Of a DNA stretch of 64,000 bases, positions 43,601 to 51,231 are shown piece after piece. The notes beneath the pieces were generated by a model, which had not been told where the DNA came from, did no database searches, and was given only the letters and a program-made list of their open reading frames with translations. This DNA is from CAZMVY01 sp964617875 (GTDB taxonomy: Bacteria; Planctomycetota; Phycisphaerae; UBA1845; PWPN01), in the NCBI GenBank assembly GCA_964617875.1, contig CAZUAI010000022.1, positions 6,104-70,103 of the forward strand, in the 5' to 3' direction. Numbering within the stretch: position 1 is the stretch's first letter; each line of letters opens with the position of its first letter. The position numbers and the translations under genes were made by a program.

Positions 43601-45684
43601 CCCTCACCGGGCGATACCTGTCCGGCAAAGACACGATCCCCATCCCGACCAACCGCCGCGCCGGCAACGGCAAGACGCTCACCCTCCTCGGCGTCCGCCA
43701 GAACAACCTCAGGAACATCGACGCCGCCTTCCCGCTCGGCACCTTCATCGCCGTCACCGGCGTCTCCGGCAGCGGCAAGAGTTCCCTCGTCAACGACGTC
43801 CTCTACCCGGTCCTCGCCCGCCGTCTGCACCATGCGACGCTGACCCCCGGCGGCCATGACGGCGTCGAGGGCGTCGAGCACATCGACAAGGTCATCAACG
43901 TCGATCAGACGCCCATCGGTTTCACGCCGACCAGCAACCCGGCGACGTATACGGGTGCCTTCGACGTCATCCGCGAGTTGTTCAGCCGCCTGCCCGACGC
44001 CAGGGTGCGCGGTTACACGGCCAACCGATTCAGCTTCAATCGCCCCGGCGGACGCTGCGAGGCGTGCGAGGGCAACGGGCAGATCTGCTACGAGATGCAC
44101 TTCCTGCCTGATGTGTGGGTCCCCTGCGAAGACTGCGGCGGCGCCCGCTACAACCGCGAGACGCTCGAGGTCCGCTACCGCGGCAAAAGCATCGCCGACG
44201 TCCTGAACATGCGCGTGGGCGAGGCCCTCGAGCACTTCGCCAACGTCCCCAGGCTGCGCCGGATGCTCCAGACCCTCGCCGACGTCGGCCTCGATTACGT
44301 CCAGCTCGGTCAGGCGGCGCACACGCTCTCCGGCGGCGAGGCCCAGCGCGTCAAGCTCGCCGCCGAACTCGGTCGGCCCTCCACCGGTCAGACGCTCTAC
44401 ATCCTCGACGAGCCGACGACCGGCCTCCACTTCGACGACCTCCGGAAGCTGCTCGCCGTCCTGCACCGGCTCGTCGACCTGGGCAACACGGTCGTCTGCA
44501 TCGAGCACAACCTGGACGTCGTCAAGACGGCCGACCACGTCATCGACCTCGGACCCGAGGCGGGCGAAGCCGGCGGCGACATCGTCGTCGAGGGGCCGCC
44601 GGAGCGCGTGGCGGCGAATAGACGCTCGATCACGGGGCGCATTCTCGCCGATGTGCTCGCGGCCGGACCGCGCGAGGAACGGGCGGTCTTCGACGCCCGC
44701 GCGGCGGCGCACAGCTTCCTCGATGCGCCCCTCAAGCTCGCGGACCTGGGCGCCGACGCCGCGCTGCCCTGGGAACGTGACGGCAAAGCGTGGCACACGC
44801 GCGATCGCGTCGGCCGCGGCGGCGAGAAGATCAAGTGGGAAGGCGATGCCCTCGTGTGGCTCACCGACCGGATCCAGGCCGCCGGCCGCGGCGCGTTCGC
44901 CGAAACGAACTGGAACGACCGGGCCCGCGTCGAAATCCGCTCGCCGAACCGGGTGGTGCCGTGGTTCTTCCACGCCGTGACCGGCGGGGAGTGGCTGCTC
45001 GACGTGACGTTCCGCGTGCCGGCGGGAACGTTCCGCCTGTCGGAGGTCGTGCGGCAGGTCGGCCTGAAGAAACTCGACGACCGGCCCGACCTGCCGATCT
45101 ACGGTCAGTGGCAGCGCGTGCGGATGCGCCACGCGACGCGGCAGTGGGACTGCTTCTGCATGCAGATCCATGACCGCAGGGAGATCGACACGCCCGGCAT
45201 GCGGCAGTTCATCCGCACGGCCGTCGCCGCCTACCTCAAACTGGCGAAGGCCGCGAAGGAATCCGCCGAAGAGCTTCAGCCCTGGACGAAGGACGGCCGC
45301 GCATGGCACCTGTCGCAGCAGGGCATCCCGGTGCATCATCACAAGCAGTGGGGCCCGGCCACCCTCGTGGACCTGCTCGGGCGGATCGGAAAGCTCGTGC
45401 CGGGGCTCCGGATCGACTGGGGCAACAAGGTCTCGCTGCGACTGACGAAGCCGGGCGTGAAATCGTTCTACATCCGCGTCGGTACGAGCCATGCGTACGG
45501 CATCCGCGTGGGCGTACTCTGCCCGGCGGGGACGATGACCCCCGCCCGGATCGACAGGCTCGGCCTCCAGCCCGAGATCGCCCGGCGCAACGCTGCCGCC
45601 GATATCGTATCGTTCTGGGTGCAGCGAATGAGCCAGGTCGATCTGGACCAGTTCGCAACGCTGGTCCGCGCATCGCTGGGTTGA
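40681..45684 (+). CDS. uvrA: UvrA C-terminal half fused to a complete second UvrA with C-terminal extension
   Basis: A 1667-residue protein. Part 1 (about 20-345) is the second ATPase half of the first UvrA: Walker A GVSGSGKSS from 44, zinc finger GRCEACEGNGANRMEMDF...CPVCNG, LSGGEAQR (239-246), Walker B LLDEPTTGLHFDD. Part 2 (about 400-1335) is a full UvrA: Walker A at 429, CPRCDVPI, CTQCGTSYED...CPSCEG, LSGGESQ (875-881), second Walker A at 1027, GRCEACEGNGQICYEMHF, LSGGEAQR (1216-1223). Part 3 (about 1336-1667) is an extension with two related modules, DGKAWH (1367) and DGRAWH (1538). The start is GTG at 40681 overlapping the nucleotidyltransferase stop. Tandem UvrA proteins are known in Chlamydia and relatives; splitting the first copy is unusual. 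Confidence 0.93.
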   Translation: MSGVRNARSGDGGVNWLIVREAAHNNLRHIDVHIPLGRFVCVTGVSGSGKSSLVNEILWPALARKLNDAEPPAPGRHRDILGTQHLDKVIDIDQSPIGRTPRSNPATYIKVFDQIRDLYARLPDSKVRGYRSGRFSFNVKTGGPGGGRCEACEGNGANRMEMDFLADVWVTCPVCNGRRFSHETLQVLFKGRSIADVLDMDVQQALDHFANIPRIADMLQTLHDVGLDYIKLGQSSTTLSGGEAQRIKLARELVKRSTGRTLYLLDEPTTGLHFDDIKRLLRVLHGFVDAGNTVLVIEHNLDVIKTADWIIDLGPEGGDAGGRIVAEGTPEQVAAVEASYTGRALRPVLRPAASGADGEKAERPDRAARVSSPATPPAVQASRLACQSPERPQPTGGPTDLVTVVGAREHNLKDLTVSFPRGRTTVCTGVSGSGKSSFALDTVYAEGQRRYVESLSAYARQFLGQAAKPRVDRVHGLSPAISIEQKSAGKSPRSTVGTVTEIYDYLRVLYARLGRPYCPRCDVPIGTQTSDEIVARILEWPEGSRLLLCAPVERGASETYTQLFERERNNGFARIRIDGQVYELAAPPAIDARRRHDVQIVVDRIVVRRNQRSRIADSVEQALTLGDGWIVVVDGTETRFSRHRSCTQCGTSYEDLTPHHFSFNSALGWCPSCEGLGTQQGTTADTIVASPGRSILDGAIVGWERIDDNPDLLAIVRALATHAGFDPRTPWSRLPAPAQRAVLYGLGETWIEADTLGAGVRVQWKGFFPAIDEAAKASRHYRDRLGDMVGEVACRRCRGGRLREDAAVVRFEDKTLPELCAMPLGETYAFFKRLRLAPRAKQIAGEVLHEIAARLRFLVDVGLDYLTLDRAAPTLSGGESQRIRLASQIGSGLTGVLYVLDEPTIGLHPRDNRRLIEALRNLRDLGNTLLMVEHDREVIEHADCLLDFGPGAGADGGRIVAQGTPAEVRRADASLTGRYLSGKDTIPIPTNRRAGNGKTLTLLGVRQNNLRNIDAAFPLGTFIAVTGVSGSGKSSLVNDVLYPVLARRLHHATLTPGGHDGVEGVEHIDKVINVDQTPIGFTPTSNPATYTGAFDVIRELFSRLPDARVRGYTANRFSFNRPGGRCEACEGNGQICYEMHFLPDVWVPCEDCGGARYNRETLEVRYRGKSIADVLNMRVGEALEHFANVPRLRRMLQTLADVGLDYVQLGQAAHTLSGGEAQRVKLAAELGRPSTGQTLYILDEPTTGLHFDDLRKLLAVLHRLVDLGNTVVCIEHNLDVVKTADHVIDLGPEAGEAGGDIVVEGPPERVAANRRSITGRILADVLAAGPREERAVFDARAAAHSFLDAPLKLADLGADAALPWERDGKAWHTRDRVGRGGEKIKWEGDALVWLTDRIQAAGRGAFAETNWNDRARVEIRSPNRVVPWFFHAVTGGEWLLDVTFRVPAGTFRLSEVVRQVGLKKLDDRPDLPIYGQWQRVRMRHATRQWDCFCMQIHDRREIDTPGMRQFIRTAVAAYLKLAKAAKESAEELQPWTKDGRAWHLSQQGIPVHHHKQWGPATLVDLLGRIGKLVPGLRIDWGNKVSLRLTKPGVKSFYIRVGTSHAYGIRVGVLCPAGTMTPARIDRLGLQPEIARRNAAADIVSFWVQRMSQVDLDQFATLVRASLG

Positions 45685-45708
45685 GTGTGTCCCTCGCACA
45701 CGTAGAAT
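45681..45708 (+). promoter_or_regulatory. Promoter of the AsmA-like gene inside the uvrA stop region
   Basis: TTGAGT (45681-45686, containing the uvrA TGA), 16-bp spacer, TAGAAT (45703-45708), and only 11 nt to the ATG at 45720. The leader would be at most a few nucleotides and has no Shine-Dalgarno. Confidence 0.5.
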
Positions 45709-45719
45709 AGCCTTGCTTC

Positions 45720-48700
45720 ATGACCACACGGACCGCAGCGAATCCCGTCGCACCCCTCCAACGCCCCCGCCGGTGGCTCCGTCGGGCGGCCGTCGTCCTG
45801 CCGATCCTGGCCGCCGTCGCATACGTCGCCATCCCCTGGTACGTGCCGCCCGAATGGCTGGCCCGACGCGTGGCGGGCATCATCCGCGAGGCCGTCGGGC
45901 GCCCTGTTCGCATCGAGCGGATTTCGCTCAGCTGGACGGAGGGCGTTCGCGTTGACGGCCTGGTGATCGACGAATTGCCCGAGCCCGGACGGCCCGCACA
46001 GCTCCTGCGGATCGGCTCCGCACGGTGCGGCCTCTCGCCACTCAAGACCCTCCTGACGGGAAAGGTGGATCGCCTCGAGCTGAACGAAACGCGGCTGTGG
46101 ATCGCGCTCCTGCCCGACGGTCGCCTGAACATCGACGACTTCAACCGGCGCCGCCAGGCGGGTTTGCCCACGTACCACTACCTTCTGCGAGACGCCACCC
46201 TGCACCTCGACATGCCCGACATGCCGGCACAGTGCCGAATGGACCAGGCCGACTGCCGCCTGGAGACGGCGACGGGGTCGCTCTACCTTCACGGCGACGC
46301 CACGGTAAGGCCCCGCGGCCGCCCGGCTGACACGGACGCGCCGGCGTCCAGCGGCCGGTTCTGGATCAACGGCAGAATGAAGGTCCCCCGGCTCAAGCGC
46401 GGCGTTGCACTGACCGGAAGCGGAGAGCTGCGCTGGCAGGGCGTGGACCTGAAAGACGTGCCCTTTCGACGGCTGCCGCGGCTCGGGATCGACTCGGTCG
46501 TGGGCAAGACGGAAGGGCACGTCCGTCTCGAGGTGTTTCCCGACCTCGGCGTTGATTTCGATTTGCACATCCAGATGGCCGGCGTTGCCGTGCAGCGGAC
46601 CGCGCGTCCCGGCCCCGAGCGGATCCGCGACGGCCTCCTGGCGGTCAGCGGCCACTGGGATCCGGCCGAGGACGAACTGACGGCAAACAAGCTCGACTAC
46701 CGCATGCCCGCCCTTCGCATCCACGACACCGGCCTGCCGGAGCGACCCGCCGTAATCCTTGATCGGCTCGCCGCCGAACCCATGCGGCTGGACCTCGCCG
46801 GCGAAGTCGAGGATGTCGAGAGTCTGCGCCGCGAGTTCCCCGAGGTGGACGAGACATTGCAGCGGCTTGGCGTCCAGGCACACGGCGCTGGCCGGTTCAC
46901 GCTCTTGCTCTCGCAGGCCCCGAACAGCACGCGGGGCCGGCTCGACGCCAACGCAACAGCCGTGGGGCTTATCTGCCGCGACTGCGTGCAACTCGATGCC
47001 GGCATCGAGAAGCGGCTCCGGATCGACCTGACGCGTGCCGCGGATGGACGCATGCTGCTGCACGAGTGCCGCCTGGACGTGGCCGACCTGCACGCCTCGG
47101 CTGAGGCGTCCCTGCCGCCGCTTCCTCCTCACGGAGACGTCACACAGTCGTGGGTCCTGAATGCCATCCACGACGCTGCCGTCACACTCCGGTTCGCAAC
47201 GCCTCGCGTTGAGCAGCTCGCGGGCTGCCTGCCCGGGCTCGACCGCCGACTGGGCGACGGCCCACGACAGGGCCCCGTCGAAGTCACGTTCTCCCTCGAA
47301 CAGCAAGGCGGCGCGCCGACGTTTCACGCACGCATCGCATCGCCCGCCGCCGCGGACCTGCGGTTTGCGGATCTCCTCCACAAGCCGTCCGGCACCGTCC
47401 TCCAGGCAGAGACGTCGTGGATCTGCTCCGTCGGCCCCGCTTCCGAAACCAGGCCCGCACCAACCGGCGGCAGTGCAGGGCCGGACACCGCCGGCGCCTT
47501 GAACTCGATTCGCGTTGTGCAGCTCACGGCCGATGTCGCGATCGGACAGGGACGAGTCCTGATCGACAAGGCCAGCGCCGAACTCGACGCCGGCCCCGAC
47601 GCCCGCACGCACGTGGACGACGCGACCGCTCGATGGCGGCTCCCCGTCACGTTCGCCGGCATCGAGCACCTGCTCACCCACCTGCCCCGGCTGGACCGGA
47701 CCCTTCGCTCGCAGGAGTTCGTCACGCGGATGGGCGGGGCCTCTTCGTTTGCGGGTCAGGCGCGACTGGATCTCGAGGGAACTCTCACCCAACGCACCGA
47801 TCAGACAACCTGCCGCATCACCGCCAACGCCGACCTCGGCGCAACGCACGTGCGTCTGGGCGATCGATTCGCCAAATCGAGCGGCGACCCGGCGTCCGTC
47901 AGGCTCGAGCACCGGTTCTCCAGGGATGTCCAATGCACCGAACACGACTTCCTGTTGCGGCTGTCGGCGCCCGGCCTCGATGCCGACGCCCGGTACGCCG
48001 TGTCGGGAGCACCCTCGGGCCGCGCGGACGTCGGCTCCGCGGACGTCGAGAACGCCCACATCATGCTCGCCATCACCGACGCCCGCCGTGCGATGGCCCA
48101 CTCGGCCGCGTGCGGCCGCCTGCTCGCCCCCCTGCAGCTCGACGGCCGCGGCACCGCCGAGATCACCTGCGGCCGACAAGGAGCGAGCGAGTCGCTCGAT
48201 CTCGCCGTCGATGCCGGAGGACTGGCATTCGTCATTTCCGGGCCTCAGCGGTTCTCCAAGCCGGCCGGCGTTCCGTGCCGCATCGCTCTCGGCGCAAAGT
48301 CGAACGCCGCGAATCGTGCCGCCTGGCAGCTTGGCCAGGGCTCCGCCTCACTGGCCGGCAGCCGGCTGCGTTTCGACGGCGGAGCCGCAACCCTGTCCCC
48401 GGCGTGGACCGACTGGTACTCTGCCGTCCGGCCAGGCAACACCGCCCCCCTCTGGCGGTTGCGATGGAACGACACGCCCGCCACGTCCGTCTTCCAACGG
48501 ATCGAACTCGCGGGAACAGCCGACATCGAGGCCGATTCCGCGTCGCGAGGCCTGAGTCCGACGGTCGATGCCTGGCTGGCCCGTCTCGGGCTGGTCGGAC
48601 GCCTGTCGGGCCGCTACCGCGCCACACTCGATCCGGGGTCGGTCCGCCTTTCCGCTACGCTGGACACGACCCAGACCCACGTCAGCATCGAACTGCCCGA

Positions 48701-50195
48701 CCGCACGCGATTCACCAAGCCGATCGGCATGAACGCGGCGGTGGACATGGATATCGAACAGACCCGGCTGCCCGGACCCGACGGATCCCGTTCGCAACCG
48801 TCCCTCGTTGTGCACCAGGCGATCTTCACGGCGGGCAACAACCGCCTCGATCTCCGGGGTCAAATCGCCCCGGCCGTCGATGCATCGCCGGCCCCCGCGG
48901 AAGGCGGCTCCCTCCAGATCTCGGCCGACCTCCGGCGTCTCGACCAGGTCCAGGCTCTCCTGCCCGGGCATGCCTGGCCACCCGCACGCGGCAGCATCAC
49001 GGCCGACGCCGCCATCGAACTCCGCGCCGGAACGTGGCGCCTCACGCAGTCGAACGCCACCCTCCGCGATGTCGCTCTCAACGCCGACGACATCCCCCTC
49101 CACGCCGCCGGACGATTCGAGTTCTCCAACGGCGAACTGCTGTGCGACGGGCTGCGCCTCCGGGCCGGGACAAGCCAGGCGAACATCTCCGGCCGGGCCG
49201 CCCTCTCCGCCGCTCCCCACGCCGCGCAGGTAGGGCTTTTCGCCGGCCACATCGATATCGACGAGTTGCGGCGGCTCGCTCGCACACTGACAGAACGCCT
49301 CGGCCCCGGCCCGCGAACCGGCGCGGACCCGTGGCGATGGCTCTGCGGCGCCACCCTGGACATCCACGCGCAGGCCGACCGCCTCCTGCTCACCACGCCC
49401 GAACTGGGTGCCCGCGCGGACCTTCTGGCAACGTCTCTCGCCGTCTCGGGGCGCGACGGAACCATCGAGATCCCGGTACAGATCAGCGTGGACGGCGGGA
49501 CCGTCAGCGGCCGCATCAAGTTCTTCCTCCGCGACGCCGACCCCTACTTCGACCTTGCGTACACGGCGGAGGACATCGCCCCCGGAGAACTCGCGCAGGC
49601 CTACCTGCGCCGCTCGTTCCCGGGCTTCTCGGCGTCCGGCCCGCTCACGCTGATCGACCGCAGCCTCCAGCGGATCCGGCCCGAGCCCGGACAGCCCAAC
49701 TACCCCGTCGGCAGCGGCGAACTGATCATCGACGGCGGCCGCGTCGAGGGAAAGGCGGCGCCCGACTGGCTCGTGCGCATCTTCCCCGGCCTCAACCTCG
49801 CCCGCTACGACTTCGTCCGCATGCATGACTGGTTCACCAAGCACGCGGACGGACGGGCCGATCACCGCATGATCTTTCAGGGCCGCTACTATCACCTCTA
49901 CATGGAAGGCCAGACCGACGCCGACCGCAACGTGCGCTACGAGGTCGGCATCGACCTGCTCGCGCGGCTCGACAGCAGGTACTGGGTCGAAACGCAGCAG
50001 GGCCGCATTCCGCTCTTCGTCAAGACCGGCCGACTCAAGGACGACGGCACGCTCGACCCCGACAACGTCAGCTTCACGCCCATGCGCCGCGTTCTCGAGA
50101 CGCTCGCCGTGCAGAACAACCCGGCAATCACCGCCTACTATGCCATCCGCAAGCAGGTGCTGAACATGCGGGGCTCGCCCGCCGCCGCACCCTAG
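45720..50195 (+). CDS. AsmA/TamB-like large envelope protein
   Basis: A 1491-residue protein with one N-terminal TM helix (AVVLPILAAVAYVAIPWYV, about 24-42), then WLARRVAGIIREAVGRPVRIERISLSWTEGVRVDGLVI, the characteristic AsmA opening in which the first beta-strands follow the anchor. The body is a long series of beta segments with DGRLNIDDFN-type turns. The C-terminal region (about 1240-1480) contains GELIIDGGRVEGKAAPDWL and GIDLLARLDSRYWVETQQGRIPLFVKTGRL, similar to the AsmA-like C-terminal domain. Such proteins form bridge-like grooves moving lipids between membranes. That role is inferred from architecture. It is not obviously linked to repair despite its position after uvrA. Confidence 0.82.
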   Translation: MTTRTAANPVAPLQRPRRWLRRAAVVLPILAAVAYVAIPWYVPPEWLARRVAGIIREAVGRPVRIERISLSWTEGVRVDGLVIDELPEPGRPAQLLRIGSARCGLSPLKTLLTGKVDRLELNETRLWIALLPDGRLNIDDFNRRRQAGLPTYHYLLRDATLHLDMPDMPAQCRMDQADCRLETATGSLYLHGDATVRPRGRPADTDAPASSGRFWINGRMKVPRLKRGVALTGSGELRWQGVDLKDVPFRRLPRLGIDSVVGKTEGHVRLEVFPDLGVDFDLHIQMAGVAVQRTARPGPERIRDGLLAVSGHWDPAEDELTANKLDYRMPALRIHDTGLPERPAVILDRLAAEPMRLDLAGEVEDVESLRREFPEVDETLQRLGVQAHGAGRFTLLLSQAPNSTRGRLDANATAVGLICRDCVQLDAGIEKRLRIDLTRAADGRMLLHECRLDVADLHASAEASLPPLPPHGDVTQSWVLNAIHDAAVTLRFATPRVEQLAGCLPGLDRRLGDGPRQGPVEVTFSLEQQGGAPTFHARIASPAAADLRFADLLHKPSGTVLQAETSWICSVGPASETRPAPTGGSAGPDTAGALNSIRVVQLTADVAIGQGRVLIDKASAELDAGPDARTHVDDATARWRLPVTFAGIEHLLTHLPRLDRTLRSQEFVTRMGGASSFAGQARLDLEGTLTQRTDQTTCRITANADLGATHVRLGDRFAKSSGDPASVRLEHRFSRDVQCTEHDFLLRLSAPGLDADARYAVSGAPSGRADVGSADVENAHIMLAITDARRAMAHSAACGRLLAPLQLDGRGTAEITCGRQGASESLDLAVDAGGLAFVISGPQRFSKPAGVPCRIALGAKSNAANRAAWQLGQGSASLAGSRLRFDGGAATLSPAWTDWYSAVRPGNTAPLWRLRWNDTPATSVFQRIELAGTADIEADSASRGLSPTVDAWLARLGLVGRLSGRYRATLDPGSVRLSATLDTTQTHVSIELPDRTRFTKPIGMNAAVDMDIEQTRLPGPDGSRSQPSLVVHQAIFTAGNNRLDLRGQIAPAVDASPAPAEGGSLQISADLRRLDQVQALLPGHAWPPARGSITADAAIELRAGTWRLTQSNATLRDVALNADDIPLHAAGRFEFSNGELLCDGLRLRAGTSQANISGRAALSAAPHAAQVGLFAGHIDIDELRRLARTLTERLGPGPRTGADPWRWLCGATLDIHAQADRLLLTTPELGARADLLATSLAVSGRDGTIEIPVQISVDGGTVSGRIKFFLRDADPYFDLAYTAEDIAPGELAQAYLRRSFPGFSASGPLTLIDRSLQRIRPEPGQPNYPVGSGELIIDGGRVEGKAAPDWLVRIFPGLNLARYDFVRMHDWFTKHADGRADHRMIFQGRYYHLYMEGQTDADRNVRYEVGIDLLARLDSRYWVETQQGRIPLFVKTGRLKDDGTLDPDNVSFTPMRRVLETLAVQNNPAITAYYAIRKQVLNMRGSPAAAP

Positions 50196-50244
50196 CCGAA
50201 AACGCGCCGCCGCGGAAAAGCGTCGCACGACGCAACGCCCCGGC

Positions 50245-51189
50245 TCAACGCCCGGCCCGAAGCGCGTACCATTCCACAGTGCGGCGGAGGCCCTCTTCGA
50301 ACGGCGTTTGCGCAAGGAACCCGAACCGCTCCGCCGCACGACGCGTATCCAGGCACCGGCGCGGCTGGCCGTTCGGCTTGCTGGTGTCCCATTCGACGTG
50401 CCCCCCGAAGCCCGTCAGCCGCGCGATCAGCGCCGTCAGGTCCCGGATCGAGATCTCGCGCCCGCTGCCCAGGTTCACGGGGTCCGGGTCGTCGTATCGC
50501 TCCGCCGCAAGGACGATCCCCTCCGCCGCGTCCTCCACATAAAGAAACTCCCGCGTCGGCGAGCCGTCCCCCCAGCAGACGATACGGTCCTCGCCCCGCG
50601 CGCGGGCCTCGCAGCACTTGCGAATCAGCGCCGGAATGACGTGCGATGTCTCGGGGTCGAAGTTGTCCCGCGGACCGTACAGGTTCACCGGCAGCAGGTA
50701 GACCGCGTTGAGGCCGTATTGCTGCCGGTACGCCTGGCACATGACCAGCAGCGCCTTCTTCGCGATCCCGTACGGCGCGTTCGTCTCCTCGGGGTAGCCG
50801 TTCCACAGATCGTCCTCGCGGAAGGGCACGGGTGTGAACTTCGGATACGCGCAGATCGTCCCGACCTGCACGAACTTCCGGACGCCCCGGCGCCGGGCCG
50901 CCTCGATCATGTGCAGCCCCATCGCCATGTTCGCGTAGAAGAACCGCCCCGGATTCGCCCGGTTCGCCCCGATGCCGCCCACTTCCGCCGCCAGGTGGAT
51001 CACAAGATCAGGCCGCCCCGCGTCGTACGCCGCCAGCACGTCGGCCTCGCGCGTCAGGTCATACTGCTCGATCCGCGGGATGAAGAGCTGCGATTCGGGC
51101 AGGCCGCGCCGGCAAAGCCGTTCACACAGGAACGAGCCCAGAAACCCCGCGCCCCCCGTCACCATGACGCGCGTCGTCGCCCAATCCAT
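50245..51189 (-). CDS. fcl: GDP-L-fucose synthase-like NAD-dependent epimerase/dehydratase
   Basis: A 314-residue short-chain dehydrogenase. Seen: VMVTGGAGFLGSFLCERL (NADP-binding), YDLTREADVLAAYD, LVIHLAAEVGGIGANRANPG, FVQVGTICAYPKFTPVPFREDDLW, the catalytic YGIAKKALL (Tyr-x-x-x-Lys), YLLPVNLYGPRDNFDPETSHVIPALIRK, and DGSPTREFLYVEDAAEGI. These match Fcl/WcaG, which converts GDP-4-keto-6-deoxymannose to GDP-L-fucose. No gmd gene is adjacent. It supplies activated fucose for surface glycans, which could feed the TMTC-like transferases (inference). Confidence 0.92.
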   Translation of the reverse strand: MDWATTRVMVTGGAGFLGSFLCERLCRRGLPESQLFIPRIEQYDLTREADVLAAYDAGRPDLVIHLAAEVGGIGANRANPGRFFYANMAMGLHMIEAARRRGVRKFVQVGTICAYPKFTPVPFREDDLWNGYPEETNAPYGIAKKALLVMCQAYRQQYGLNAVYLLPVNLYGPRDNFDPETSHVIPALIRKCCEARARGEDRIVCWGDGSPTREFLYVEDAAEGIVLAAERYDDPDPVNLGSGREISIRDLTALIARLTGFGGHVEWDTSKPNGQPRRCLDTRRAAERFGFLAQTPFEEGLRRTVEWYALRAGR

Positions 51190-51231
51190 CGGTCCACCGG
51201 CCGCGGATTGTACTCGCCGACCGCAACGGCG

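Noticed and set aside
42040..45699. A 1219-residue minus-strand ORF opposite uvrA
   Set aside because: No recognisable motifs; it mirrors the codon structure of the strongly conserved UvrA.
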